From JAKPQD01 sp029572965 (lineage in GTDB: Bacteria > Bacteroidota > Bacteroidia > Bacteroidales > DTGW01), in contig DAOSPF010000010.1 in the NCBI GenBank assembly GCA_035374585.1, positions 3,738 through 67,737 on the forward strand: a stretch of DNA of 64,000 nucleotides. The letters run 5' to 3'. Positions within the stretch are counted from its first letter, which is position 1. Each line of letters starts with the position of its first letter. The position numbers and the translations under genes were made by a program. Below are positions 15,406 through 24,099 of this stretch, one piece after another. Under the pieces are notes generated by a model. It had not been told where the DNA came from and made no database searches. It saw nothing but the letters and a program-made list of their open reading frames with translations.

Positions 15406-16767
15406 ATGGAACAAACGCATTTTCACCATGCATTAAAAGTTATGCCGGAGCTTTGCACGGCATGCTCGCATTGTATGCGTTCGTGCCCTACCGAAGCAAT
15501 CAGGATTAGAAATGGCAAAGCCAATATTACCGGCAACAAATGCATCGATTGTGGCGAATGCTTCAGAGTTTGCCCTTCTAATGCCATTTATGTTGAACAA
15601 GACGATTTTAATGCTATATTTAACTACAAATACAGGGTGGCAATCGTGCCTGTTGTCCTTACAGCACAACTTTCGTTACTCTATTCAATGGACGAAATAT
15701 TCTCTGCCTTTACCAATATTGGATTTACCCATATTTATGAAGTTGAAAACAGCGCCCACATTCTTCGCCAGTTTCAACAAGAATATATTGCCCAAAACAA
15801 AGAATTCAAGCCGCTAATCTCGTGTTTTTGCCCTGCTGTTGTGCGAATGATACAGGTTAAATTCCCTTCACTGACACCACACCTGATTACGCTCAAACAA
15901 CCACTTGACTATGCAGCCATGTATTGCCGAAAAAGACTTGAAGATGCTGGTATTTCTGAAAAAGAAGCAGGCATATTTTATATTACCCCATGCGCCGCTA
16001 AAATAGCTGCAGTTAAAAGCCCTGTAGGAGAAGAAAAATCAGCCGTAACTGGAGTTATCAACATGGATTTGTTATACAATCGCATTCGCAGAAATATAAC
16101 AAACAACCCCGGTGCCAAACAAAACGACATTATTCCATTTGAAAGGCCTTCAAAAATAGGATACACCTGGCCCTTAACTAAGGGTGAAGCTAAAAACATT
16201 AATGGCAGGACTGTGGCTATTGATGGGCTAAAAAATGCATTAGATTTTCTGGAAAAAATTGAAAACGAAGAAACTTCAGGCTTTGACTTTATTGAAATTC
16301 GTGCTTGCGACGAAAGCTGTGCCGGCGGCATCCTCTCTTCCACCAATCGTTTTATGGTAGTAGAAGAACTGGAAAAAGAAGCGAATGCTGCAAAAAACGA
16401 ACCTAAAAATATCGACCAATATATAGGTTTCTTGCATGCTAATAAAGACATTCAAGCAGTTGAACCCCGAAGCATCATGCAATTGGACAATGATACAACC
16501 AAAGCACTTGAAAAAGTCCAGAAGATACAAAAACTAATGTGCTTTTTACCAGGTTTTGACTGTGGCGTATGCGGGGCCCCATCATGCAATGCTTTAGCAG
16601 AAGATATTGTACAAGGTCATGCCCATATTTCGCACTGCCTTTTCATGCAACGCGTAATGGAACAAAAACATAAACTCAATCCGGACCATGCTTATCATAT
16701 TATTGAGCAAATCTGGGGTGAGAAAAGATTAGAAAAAAACTGTAATAAGAAAGGAGCTAAACAATGA
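15406..16767 (+). CDS. hydrogenase-like Fe-S regulatory/sensor protein (HsfB-like)
   Basis: This 453-residue protein has two [4Fe-4S] ferredoxin motifs at the N-terminus (C17/C20/C23/C27 and C46/C49/C52/C56). A domain homologous to the large subunit of [FeFe] hydrogenase follows (about 75-330). A C-terminal Fe-S domain 'DCGVCGAPSCNALAEDI' ends the protein. The H-cluster cysteines are kept in altered motifs: 'ISCFCPAV' for TSCCPxW, 'ITPCAAK' for MPCxxK, and 'RACDESCAGG' for MACPGGCxGG. The proton-relay cysteine of the first motif is phenylalanine. It is therefore unlikely to be a normal hydrogenase; a redox- or H2-sensing role is inferred. It overlaps the next gene by four bases (ATGA). Confidence 0.85.
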   Translation: MEQTHFHHALKVMPELCTACSHCMRSCPTEAIRIRNGKANITGNKCIDCGECFRVCPSNAIYVEQDDFNAIFNYKYRVAIVPVVLTAQLSLLYSMDEIFSAFTNIGFTHIYEVENSAHILRQFQQEYIAQNKEFKPLISCFCPAVVRMIQVKFPSLTPHLITLKQPLDYAAMYCRKRLEDAGISEKEAGIFYITPCAAKIAAVKSPVGEEKSAVTGVINMDLLYNRIRRNITNNPGAKQNDIIPFERPSKIGYTWPLTKGEAKNINGRTVAIDGLKNALDFLEKIENEETSGFDFIEIRACDESCAGGILSSTNRFMVVEELEKEANAAKNEPKNIDQYIGFLHANKDIQAVEPRSIMQLDNDTTKALEKVQKIQKLMCFLPGFDCGVCGAPSCNALAEDIVQGHAHISHCLFMQRVMEQKHKLNPDHAYHIIEQIWGEKRLEKNCNKKGAKQ

Positions 16768-17105
16768 ATGTCAAAGATATTGCCTCTTTGATAAATGCCA
16801 AAGTAGTAAGTGGCCAAAACGGTTTAGATAAAGAAGTAACAGGAGCTTACACATCTGACCTTTTAAGTAATGTAATGGCTAATATTGAAGAAAACCAAAT
16901 TTGGATTACTCTCCAAACTCACAAAAACATCATAGCCATAGCATCGCTGAAAGATATTGCAGCCATCATCCTGGTACAAGATTTATTGCCCTCTGAAGAG
17001 TGCGCCGAACAAAGTAACATTGAAGGAATTCCTATTCTTTCAACTTCGCTCAATGCTTACCAAATTAGCGGAAAGCTTTTTGAAATTCTCAAGAATAATG
17101 CTTAA
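16764..17105 (+). CDS. DRTGG-domain protein (second)
   Basis: This 113-residue protein is a paralogue of the first operon gene. It has the same opening ('IASLINAKVVSGQNGLDKEV') and the counterpart 'TGAYTSDLLSNVMA'. The end 'STSLNAYQISGKLFEILK' matches the 'SNSMFKTSGILY' region of the first. It is translationally coupled to the HsfB-like gene through an ATGA overlap. Two DRTGG proteins in one operon may form a heteromer or bind different ligands; neither is shown by sequence. It contains no cysteines in the conserved region, so it is unlikely to carry an Fe-S cluster. Confidence 0.75.
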   Translation: MNVKDIASLINAKVVSGQNGLDKEVTGAYTSDLLSNVMANIEENQIWITLQTHKNIIAIASLKDIAAIILVQDLLPSEECAEQSNIEGIPILSTSLNAYQISGKLFEILKNNA

Positions 17106-17166
17106 CTTTCATAAAGCAAACTAATAAATATAACAAACTGACAACCAACCAATAAAGCTCCCTCAA

Positions 17167-17907
17167 GTGAACCGATACAAAGCAGACCTGCATATTCACA
17201 CTGTTCTCTCTCCATGTGCCAACATTGAGATGAGTCCGGTGAATATTGTCAAAAGGGCTTTAATGAAAGGGTTAAACATCATCGGTATTACTGACCATAA
17301 CTCGACACTTCAATGTGCCACTGTGAAAGAATTAGCTGCCCCTCATGGCATTATGGTTCTTTGCGGAGCCGAGGTTACCTCAAAAGAAGAAATTCACTGC
17401 CTTGCATTCTTTGAAGACGATGAATCCCTTGCAGAATTTCAGAAATATCTGATGCTTCACCAGCTTAAGCAGCCAAATACAAACAATTCATTTGGATACC
17501 AGGTAGTTGTTGACAAAGACAATAATATTACGGCCGAAATTGACAACTACCTGGGTATGGCTATGGATGTAGGTTATTTGCAAATACAAGAAATAGTACA
17601 CCAGCTCAACGGGCTTTTTATCCCTGCCCATATCGACAGGGTGCGTTTCAGCCTTATGTCACAGCTCGGATTTGTCCCTAACGACATTAATGCTGATGCG
17701 CTTGAAATCTTTAACCGGACCTCCATTTCTCGTTTTATGAAAGAGAATGGCTACCTTACCCATTATACTTTTATCAGGAACTCTGACGCCCATCACCTCG
17801 ATGATATAGGCCAATATTACAGTTGGTTTATCATGAACGAACTCTCTTTTTCTGAAATAAGGATGGCCCTGAAATACAAAAACGGAAGACTTGTAACTAT
17901 TGATTGA
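17167..17907 (+). CDS. PHP-domain phosphoesterase
   Basis: This 246-residue protein has the full set of PHP metal-ligand motifs: 'DLHIHTVLSPCAN' (HxH), 'GITDHNS' (DH), 'GAEVTSKEEIHCL' (E and H), 'PAHIDR', and 'NSDAHHLDDIG'. PHP proteins are metal-dependent phosphoesterases; the closest well-known example is the TrpH/YciV nucleotidase group. The start codon is GTG at 17167. It lies inside the operon with DRTGG, HATPase and Fe-S genes, so it may hydrolyse a nucleotide or phospho-signal of that module. The actual substrate is unknown. No signal peptide; cytoplasmic. Confidence 0.85.
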   Translation: MNRYKADLHIHTVLSPCANIEMSPVNIVKRALMKGLNIIGITDHNSTLQCATVKELAAPHGIMVLCGAEVTSKEEIHCLAFFEDDESLAEFQKYLMLHQLKQPNTNNSFGYQVVVDKDNNITAEIDNYLGMAMDVGYLQIQEIVHQLNGLFIPAHIDRVRFSLMSQLGFVPNDINADALEIFNRTSISRFMKENGYLTHYTFIRNSDAHHLDDIGQYYSWFIMNELSFSEIRMALKYKNGRLVTID

Positions 17908-17910
17908 CAG

Positions 17911-18468
17911 ATGGAAGAAATAGCTTTACATATTCTGGACATTGTACAAAACTCTATTGTAGCTTGTGCTAACCTGATTTCAATAGAGGTTGAAGAAGAC
18001 TATGCCAACGACAGGCTCATTATTATTATCGTTGACAATGGCAAGGGCATTGAAAAGCACCTGTTAGATAAAGTTGCAGATCCATTTTACACCAAAAGGA
18101 CAACCCGAAAAGTTGGACTTGGCTTATCTCTTTTGAAACAAAGTGCAGAAATGGCCGGCGGAAGTTTTTCAATAGAATCTGAGATAAATAAAGGCACCAC
18201 TGTAAAAGCTATATACCAACATTCTCATATTGACCGCCAACCGCTTGGTGACATACCACAAACCATAAGTATACTGGTTGCTTCAAACCCCGACATTAAT
18301 TTTACTTATAAACATAAAATAAACAACAACTCATATTACTTTGATACCAGGCAAATAAAGGAAGTTTTGGAAGAAGTACCCATTACTTCGCCTGAAGTAC
18401 GAGTATTTATACATCAAATGCTAAAGCAAAATATTGACATGCTTAACAGACAATTCAAAGAAATATAA
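17911..18468 (+). CDS. histidine-kinase-like ATPase without DHp domain
   Basis: This 185-residue protein consists of a GHKL ATPase fold in residues 1-110: N-box 'HILDIVQNSIVACANL', G1 'IIVDNGKGIEKHLL', F-box 'DPFYTKR' and G2 'KVGLGLSLLKQSAEM'. A 70-residue C-terminal segment of unknown type follows ('VFIHQMLKQNIDMLNRQFKE'). It lacks a HisKA or phospho-acceptor histidine domain. It begins three bases after the PHP gene and is followed 22 bases later by the small ferredoxin gene. Homologues next to [FeFe] hydrogenase genes occur in Thermotogae and clostridia as I recall. Kinase activity and target are not demonstrated. Confidence 0.82.
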   Translation: MEEIALHILDIVQNSIVACANLISIEVEEDYANDRLIIIIVDNGKGIEKHLLDKVADPFYTKRTTRKVGLGLSLLKQSAEMAGGSFSIESEINKGTTVKAIYQHSHIDRQPLGDIPQTISILVASNPDINFTYKHKINNNSYYFDTRQIKEVLEEVPITSPEVRVFIHQMLKQNIDMLNRQFKEI

Positions 18469-18490
18469 AAAATTCAATATTTTCAATATT

Positions 18491-18889
18491 ATGGAAAAAG
18501 TTAAAACGTTAGACGACTTAAAAAAGCTGAAAGAACAGCTTAAATCAACAATTGAGTTGCGTGAAAAGAGTAATAACCCCGAGAGCCACGTACAGGTAAA
18601 AGTAGCTATGGCTACATGCGGTATAGCATCCGGCGCCCGCGAAATCATGTCCTTCTTCATGGACGAGCTCCGCAAACGTAACATCGATGCTATTGTTTCT
18701 CAAACAGGCTGTATGGGATATTGCTATGCCGAGCCTACCATAGAACTTACTATCCCCGGGCACGAACCTGTTGTCTATGGTAATGTAACCAAAGCTAAAG
18801 CAGATGAAATCATTGAGAAACATATCAAAAACGGCATCCTGGTAGATGGTATCATCCCGGTTACCTACCAAAATATCAACAAAAAATAA
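18491..18889 (+). CDS. thioredoxin-like (2Fe-2S) ferredoxin-domain protein
   Basis: This 132-residue protein begins at ATG 18491 (MEKVKTLDDLKKL); upstream in-frame starts overlap the ATPase gene. After a helical N-terminus, residues 35-125 form a NuoE/HydC-type thioredoxin-like ferredoxin domain: 'VAMATCGIASGAREIM', then 'QTGCMGYCYAEPTIEL'. Only three cysteines are present instead of the four that bind a [2Fe-2S] cluster in HydC. Small proteins of this type sit immediately upstream of trimeric hydrogenase genes in other anaerobes. It may shuttle electrons or aid assembly; this is inferred from context. Confidence 0.8.
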   Translation: MEKVKTLDDLKKLKEQLKSTIELREKSNNPESHVQVKVAMATCGIASGAREIMSFFMDELRKRNIDAIVSQTGCMGYCYAEPTIELTIPGHEPVVYGNVTKAKADEIIEKHIKNGILVDGIIPVTYQNINKK

Positions 18890-19010
18890 AATTTTGACAT
18901 TAAAATACTTATAACAATGAAACTCCCATGTTTTGGCAAACATAAAGACAATGAAAACAAAATCAGCTGCATGGGGTTCCATCATTCCTTATAAAAATAA
19001 TTTTGTTATG

Positions 19011-20801
19011 ATGAAATATAAAATGCATGTTTTGGTTTGTGGCGGTACTGGCTGCAAATCGTCCGACAGCGACATGATTGCCCACAATCTGCGCACGGCA
19101 ATTGACCAAAAAGGACTTACAGAAGAAGTACAAGTAGTAATGAGCGGGTGCTTTGGCTTTTGCGAAAAAGGCCCTATCGTCAAAATTTTGCCCGATAACA
19201 CTTTTTATGTACATGTAACACCCAGTGATACTACTGAGATTGTAGAAGAACATCTTGTAAAAGGCAGACGTGTTGAGCGCTTATTGTACAAAGACCCTCA
19301 GAGGGATGAAATAATTAGCGACTCAAAGCACATGGGTTTCTACAAAAAGCAAGTACGTATAGCTCTGCGCAACTGCGGTTTTATTGATCCCGAAAGTATT
19401 AACGAAGCTATTGCCCGTGATGCTTATCAGGCTTTAGGCAAAGTATTGAAAGAAATGACCCCTCAGCAAGTTGCTGAAGAAATTAAAAAATCAGGCCTTC
19501 GTGGACGAGGTGGAGCAGGGTTCCCTACAGGTCTCAAATGGGAAATAGCCTCTAAATCTCCCGGCCCTGAGAAATATGTAGTTTGTAACGCAGACGAAGG
19601 CGACCCCGGTGCTTTTATGGACCGCTCTATACTCGAAGGCGACCCACACTCAGTATTAGAAGCTATGGCTATTTGTGGATACTGTATTGGAGCATCAAAT
19701 GGGCTTATTTACATCAGGGCCGAATACCCATTAGCCATTGAACGCCTGAAAATAGCCATCAATCAGGCTCGAGAATATGGATTACTTGGCAAAAACATAT
19801 TTGGTACAGACTTTAGTTTTGACATCGAACTAAAATACGGTGCAGGAGCATTTGTTTGTGGTGAAGAAACTGCTTTAATCCACTCTATGGAAGGGCAACG
19901 TGGCGAACCTACTTTCAAACCGCCATTCCCGGCTGTTGCTGGATACAAAATGAAGCCAACCAACGTAAATAACGTTGAAACTTATGCAAATATTCCTGTA
20001 ATTATAATGAATGGAGCCGAATGGTTTGCCAGCTACGGTACAGAAAAATCAAAAGGAACAAAAGTTTTTGCCCTTGCCGGAAAAATCAACAACGTTGGGC
20101 TTATTGAAGTACCTATGGGTACAAAATTAAAAGATGTTATTTACGACATTGGGGGCGGCATTAAAGGAAATAAAAAATTCAAAGCTGTCCAAATTGGAGG
20201 ACCTTCAGGAGGCTTCTTAACCGAAAAACACCTTGAAACTGAAATTGACTACGAAAGCCTTACAGCTGCCGGTTCAATGATGGGCTCCGGAGGTATGATT
20301 GTTATGGACGATTCTGACTGTATGGTGGCTATGGCTAAATTCTACCTCGACTTCACTGTTGAAGAATCTTGTGGCAAATGTTCACCCTGTCGTATCGGAA
20401 ACAAGCGCCTAAATGAAATCCTGGAAAAAATAGCCCAGGGCAAAGGCACTATTGAAGACTTAGAACTGTTACGCAACCTTGGAAACGTTATTAAAGACAC
20501 CTCATTGTGTATGCTTGGTGGTTCTTCTCCAAACCCGGTACTATCAACACTTGACCATTTCTACGACGAGTACCTTGCACACGTGAAAGACCACAAATGC
20601 CCAGCAGGCCAATGTAAAGCTCTTATGCAATACATTATTTTACCTGAAAACTGCGTAGGATGTACAGCTTGTGCCCGTAATTGCCCTGTCAATGCAATTA
20701 CCGGTGAGCGCAAAAAGCCTCATGTCATAGATCAGGCCATTTGTATCAAATGTGGCGCTTGTGTTGAAAAATGTAAGTTTAATGCTGTTGTTGTCCAATA
20801 A
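19011..20801 (+). CDS. hydB: [FeFe] hydrogenase, NADH/FMN-binding subunit HydB (NuoF-like)
   Basis: This 596-residue protein has an N-terminal thioredoxin-like [2Fe-2S] domain ('HVLVCGGTGCKSSDSD', 'SGCFGFCEKGP'). NuoF-type FMN and NADH sites follow ('GLRGRGGAGFPTGLKWE', 'NADEGDPGAFMDRSILEGDP'). A [4Fe-4S] site ('SCGKCSPCRIGNKRL') comes next, then two C-terminal ferredoxin clusters ('CVGCTACARNCP', 'CIKCGACVEKCK'). It is the flavin subunit of electron-bifurcating or NAD-linked HydABC hydrogenases, where NADH and ferredoxin electrons meet. I start it at ATG 19011, which gives the usual MKYK.HVLVCGG start; ATGs at 18951 or 19008 are alternatives. HydA follows after 18 bases. Confidence 0.93.
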   Translation: MKYKMHVLVCGGTGCKSSDSDMIAHNLRTAIDQKGLTEEVQVVMSGCFGFCEKGPIVKILPDNTFYVHVTPSDTTEIVEEHLVKGRRVERLLYKDPQRDEIISDSKHMGFYKKQVRIALRNCGFIDPESINEAIARDAYQALGKVLKEMTPQQVAEEIKKSGLRGRGGAGFPTGLKWEIASKSPGPEKYVVCNADEGDPGAFMDRSILEGDPHSVLEAMAICGYCIGASNGLIYIRAEYPLAIERLKIAINQAREYGLLGKNIFGTDFSFDIELKYGAGAFVCGEETALIHSMEGQRGEPTFKPPFPAVAGYKMKPTNVNNVETYANIPVIIMNGAEWFASYGTEKSKGTKVFALAGKINNVGLIEVPMGTKLKDVIYDIGGGIKGNKKFKAVQIGGPSGGFLTEKHLETEIDYESLTAAGSMMGSGGMIVMDDSDCMVAMAKFYLDFTVEESCGKCSPCRIGNKRLNEILEKIAQGKGTIEDLELLRNLGNVIKDTSLCMLGGSSPNPVLSTLDHFYDEYLAHVKDHKCPAGQCKALMQYIILPENCVGCTACARNCPVNAITGERKKPHVIDQAICIKCGACVEKCKFNAVVVQ

Positions 20802-20819
20802 CCGAAAATATTGAAAGTC

Positions 20820-22604
20820 ATGATAAAAATTACAATAGACCATAAACCCATTGAAGTCGAAAAGGGAACCACCGTGCTAAAAGCTGCCCAGCAAGCCGGA
20901 ATACATATCCCTACCCTTTGCTATATGCACCTTGAAGACCTAAACATCGAACATAAACCCGGAGGTTGCCGTATTTGCGTTGTTGAAGTTAAAGGCCGTA
21001 AAAACCTTGCTCCTGCCTGTGCTACAGAATGTTTAGATGGCATGGAAATCAACACTCACACTATTCGGGTTTTAAATGCGCGCAAAACCGTTATGGAACT
21101 TATTTTGAGCGACCACCCTACCGATTGCCTTGTTTGTGCTAAATCTGGCAACTGCGACCTTCAGTCAATGGCTCATCAGCTCGGTATCCGCAAAATACAT
21201 TTTGAAGGCGAACAATCAACCTACCGCGAAGATACATCGCCATCTATCATCCGCGATATGGACAAATGTATTATGTGCCGCCGCTGCGAAACTATGTGCA
21301 ACAACTTCCAGACTGTAGGCGCATTATCTGCTGTAAACAGAGGCTTTATGGCCGTTGTTGCCCCTGCATTTGAACAAAACCTCGATCATTCAGTTTGTAC
21401 CTATTGCGGACAATGCGTGGCTGTTTGCCCAACAGGCGCTCTTACTGAGGTTGACCATACCAATAGCGTAATACGTGCATTAGCAGACCCTACAAAAACA
21501 GTTATTGTACAAACAGCCCCGGCTGTACGTGCCGCATTAGGCGAAGAATTTGGCCTTGAAGCCGGAACATTGGTTACCGGCAAATTAGTATCTGCGCTTC
21601 GTCAACTTGGCTTCGACTATGTATTTGATACCGACTGGGCTGCAGACCTTACCATTATGGAAGAAGGAACAGAGCTGCTCGACCGTCTTGCTCGTCATCT
21701 AAATGGTGATAAAACAGTGGCTCTACCAATATTAACCTCATGCTGCCCTGCATGGGTAAAATTCTTCGAACATCAATTCCCTGATATGATTGATATTCCT
21801 TCATCTGCACGTTCTCCACAACAAATGTTTGGAGCTATTGCCAAAACATATTTTGCAGATAAGATTAAAGTTGACCGTAAAAACCTCGTGGTTGTTTCTA
21901 TCATGCCATGTCTTGCCAAAAAATACGAATGCTCACGTGAAGAACTTGGCCATGACGGAAATCCAGACGTTGACTTCTCTATTTCGACAAGAGAATTGGC
22001 CAACCTTATTAAACAATCAAACATTGACTTTACGGCACTTCCTGATCAGGATTTCGACAACCCACTTGGTGAATCTACCGGTGCTGCTGTTATTTTTGGC
22101 ACTACCGGAGGTGTTATTGAAGCGGCTGTTCGTACTGCTTACGAATTGCACACCAAAAAGAAATTGCCCAAAATTGACTTCCACGAATTACGCGGTTTAG
22201 ATGGCATAAGACAAGCAACCATAGACTTTGACGGATTACCAATCAACATTGGTATAGCCCATGGACTTGGAAATGCACGTAAGCTCCTTGAAGATATCAA
22301 AGCTGGCAAATCTAAATTCCATGCTATAGAAATCATGGCTTGTCCCGGAGGATGTATTGGCGGAGGTGGACAACCATTGCATCACGGCAACTCAAAGGTT
22401 ATCAAAGCTCGTCACGAAGCCATTTACAAAGAAGACGCACTTAAACCTATAAGAAAATCGCACGAAAATCCATATATCACCAAAATATATGAAGAATTCC
22501 TTGGCAAACCGATGAGCGAAAAATCTCATCACCTGCTACATACCATATATTTTGACCGTAGCAAAAAAAATGTGATCATCAGCGATGAACATCAAGCCGA
22601 TTAA
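20820..22604 (+). CDS. hydA: [FeFe] hydrogenase catalytic subunit HydA
   Basis: This 594-residue protein has an N-terminal plant-type [2Fe-2S] domain (C34, C50, C53 and a fourth near 67). The His-Cys3 [4Fe-4S] motif 'HPTDCLVCAKSGNCDLQ' follows, then two [4Fe-4S] ferredoxin motifs ('CIMCRRCETMCN', 'CTYCGQCVAVCP'). The complete H-cluster signatures are 'LTSCCPAWVKF', 'IMPCLAKKYECSRE' and 'EIMACPGGCIGGGGQP'. The C-terminal small-subunit segment ('EEFLGKPMSEKSHHLLHTIY') is fused. It reduces protons or oxidises H2 in the cytoplasm. Architecture and partner genes place it with trimeric group A3 hydrogenases. ATG 20820 is chosen over an upstream TTG at 20811. Confidence 0.95.
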   Translation: MIKITIDHKPIEVEKGTTVLKAAQQAGIHIPTLCYMHLEDLNIEHKPGGCRICVVEVKGRKNLAPACATECLDGMEINTHTIRVLNARKTVMELILSDHPTDCLVCAKSGNCDLQSMAHQLGIRKIHFEGEQSTYREDTSPSIIRDMDKCIMCRRCETMCNNFQTVGALSAVNRGFMAVVAPAFEQNLDHSVCTYCGQCVAVCPTGALTEVDHTNSVIRALADPTKTVIVQTAPAVRAALGEEFGLEAGTLVTGKLVSALRQLGFDYVFDTDWAADLTIMEEGTELLDRLARHLNGDKTVALPILTSCCPAWVKFFEHQFPDMIDIPSSARSPQQMFGAIAKTYFADKIKVDRKNLVVVSIMPCLAKKYECSREELGHDGNPDVDFSISTRELANLIKQSNIDFTALPDQDFDNPLGESTGAAVIFGTTGGVIEAAVRTAYELHTKKKLPKIDFHELRGLDGIRQATIDFDGLPINIGIAHGLGNARKLLEDIKAGKSKFHAIEIMACPGGCIGGGGQPLHHGNSKVIKARHEAIYKEDALKPIRKSHENPYITKIYEEFLGKPMSEKSHHLLHTIYFDRSKKNVIISDEHQAD

Positions 22605-22639
22605 TTCTTTGGTATGTTTTACAACTTAAATTATTGATT

Positions 22640-23128
22640 ATGTCAAGTATAAAAATACAGCTTAAGCAATCGCAAATAGATAAGATTGCCGAAATATGCA
22701 AACAATTCAACAATGACGAAGGTGAGTTAATCAACGTGCTTCACAAAACTCAACACACCTTTGGCTATTTACCTGCTGAAGTACAGGAAGTTATTGCCCG
22801 TGAATTAAAAATACCAGTGGCAAAAGTTTACGGCGTGGTTACCTTTTATTCATTCTTTTCTATGCTACCCAAAGGCAAGAACCCAATTTCTATTTGCATG
22901 GGTACAGCCTGCTACGTACGTGGTGCCGAAAAAGTGTTGGATGAATTAAAAAAAGAACTTAACATCAAAGTTGGCGAAACCACTCCGGATGGCAAGTTCT
23001 CACTTAGCTGCTTACGTTGTGTAGGCGCTTGCGGCCTTGCCCCTGTGCTGATGATTGGCGAAAAAACTTATGGCCGCGTATCTCCTGAAGGGATTAAAGA
23101 CATTCTGAAAGAATACGAAAACCAGTAA
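22640..23128 (+). CDS. hydC: [FeFe] hydrogenase subunit HydC (NuoE-like)
   Basis: This 162-residue NuoE-family protein has a helical N-terminus ('VLHKTQHTFGYLPAEVQEVI') and a thioredoxin-like [2Fe-2S] domain. The four cysteines are in 'CMGTACYVRGA' and 'SCLRCVGACGLAPV'. It passes electrons between NADH/FMN in HydB and the other clusters of the trimeric hydrogenase. I start it at ATG 22640; an in-frame TTG two codons earlier is less likely. It is last in the operon, after hydA, whereas hydC usually precedes hydB in related loci. A strong terminator follows 28 bases downstream. Confidence 0.92.
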   Translation: MSSIKIQLKQSQIDKIAEICKQFNNDEGELINVLHKTQHTFGYLPAEVQEVIARELKIPVAKVYGVVTFYSFFSMLPKGKNPISICMGTACYVRGAEKVLDELKKELNIKVGETTPDGKFSLSCLRCVGACGLAPVLMIGEKTYGRVSPEGIKDILKEYENQ

Positions 23129-23156
23129 CTGTAAATCTCTGAAAATCTTTAAGATA

Positions 23157-23200
23157 AACAATGTTGACATTTATTCTGTGTTAACATTGTTTTCTTTTGC
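23157..23200 (+). terminator. terminator of the hydrogenase operon
   Basis: AACAATGTTGACA (23157-23169) pairs with TGTTAACATTGTT (23179-23191) over 13 bases, including one G-U pair. It is followed by TTCTTTTG. Its 3' arm runs into the candidate tpiA promoter. Confidence 0.8.
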
Positions 23201-23225
23201 TTCTAAGCAAAAAAAATTACTTTTG
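23197..23225 (+). promoter_or_regulatory. tpiA promoter
   Basis: TTG (23197-23199), an 18-base spacer and TACTTTTG (23218-23225) fit the Bacteroidota consensus. The tpiA start codon is 35 bases downstream. It separates tpiA from the hydrogenase operon. Confidence 0.6.
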
Positions 23226-23260
23226 CAATTCATTGTAAAACACATAAAAATAAATATAAA

Positions 23261-24010
23261 ATGAGAAAAAAAATCGTTGCAGGTAACTGGAAAATGAATA
23301 CTACACTGCAAGAAGGCGTAAAACTTGCCCAGGAAGTTGAAGCTTTGGCAGCCAGCGTATCAAATGATGCTCTTATTATTGTTTGCACACCTTTCACCCA
23401 CTTAACCGAAGTTAAAAAATCTATCAAGAAAGTAAAGCTTGGTGCTGAAAACTGTGCAGCTGAAGTATCAGGTGCTTATACAGGCGAAGTATCAGCTTCA
23501 ATGGTTGCTTCTACAGGTGCCGAATATGTTATCATTGGCCACTCCGAAAGAAGAGCATACTACCACGAGACAGACGAAATTCTTGCCAAGAAAGTAAAAC
23601 TTGCTTTGGCAAACAACCTTACTCCTATATTCTGTATTGGTGAGCTTTTGAGCGAAAGAGAAGCTGGCAAACACTTTGATGTTGTAAAAAGCCAACTCGA
23701 AAAAGGCTTATTCGACCTTTCTGCTGAAGATTTTGGAAAATTAGTTATTGCTTATGAACCTGTTTGGGCTATTGGAACAGGTAAAACAGCTACATCTGCA
23801 CAAGCACAAGAAATACACAAAGTAATCCGTGAAGCAATCGCTGCTAAATATGGCAAAACTGTTGCAGACAATACTTCTATCCTTTATGGAGGAAGCTGCA
23901 ACGACAAAAATGCTGCTGAATTATTTGCAAACCCTGACGTTGATGGTGGTTTGATTGGCGGAGCTGCCCTTAAAGCTGAAAGCTTTATCACCATCGCTAA
24001 ATCATTCTAA
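23261..24010 (+). CDS. tpiA: triosephosphate isomerase
   Basis: This 249-residue TIM-barrel enzyme interconverts dihydroxyacetone phosphate and glyceraldehyde 3-phosphate in glycolysis and gluconeogenesis. The catalytic lysine is in 'AGNWKMNTT', the histidine in 'IIGHSERRAYYHE' and the glutamate in 'VIAYEPVWAIGTGKTAT'. The phosphate loop 'LYGGSCNDKNA' and 'GGLIGGAALK' are intact. It has its own promoter and a strong terminator, so it is probably a single-gene unit. All family features are standard. Confidence 0.97.
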   Translation: MRKKIVAGNWKMNTTLQEGVKLAQEVEALAASVSNDALIIVCTPFTHLTEVKKSIKKVKLGAENCAAEVSGAYTGEVSASMVASTGAEYVIIGHSERRAYYHETDEILAKKVKLALANNLTPIFCIGELLSEREAGKHFDVVKSQLEKGLFDLSAEDFGKLVIAYEPVWAIGTGKTATSAQAQEIHKVIREAIAAKYGKTVADNTSILYGGSCNDKNAAELFANPDVDGGLIGGAALKAESFITIAKSF

Positions 24011-24019
24011 AATTAACAC

Positions 24020-24065
24020 AAAGAAAGGATATGGCGCTTCATTGAGCCCGCTCCTTTCTTTTTCA
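24020..24065 (+). terminator. terminator after tpiA
   Basis: AAAGAAAGGA (24020-24029) and TCCTTTCTTT (24052-24061) form a perfect 10-base stem followed by TTC. It starts ten bases past the tpiA stop. Confidence 0.75.
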
Positions 24066-24099
24066 TTATCACTTATAAACTATTTAAAATTAATACATT

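Noticed and set aside
15406..16767. Second catalytic hydrogenase
   Set aside because: The proton-relay cysteine and most H-cluster pocket residues are replaced.
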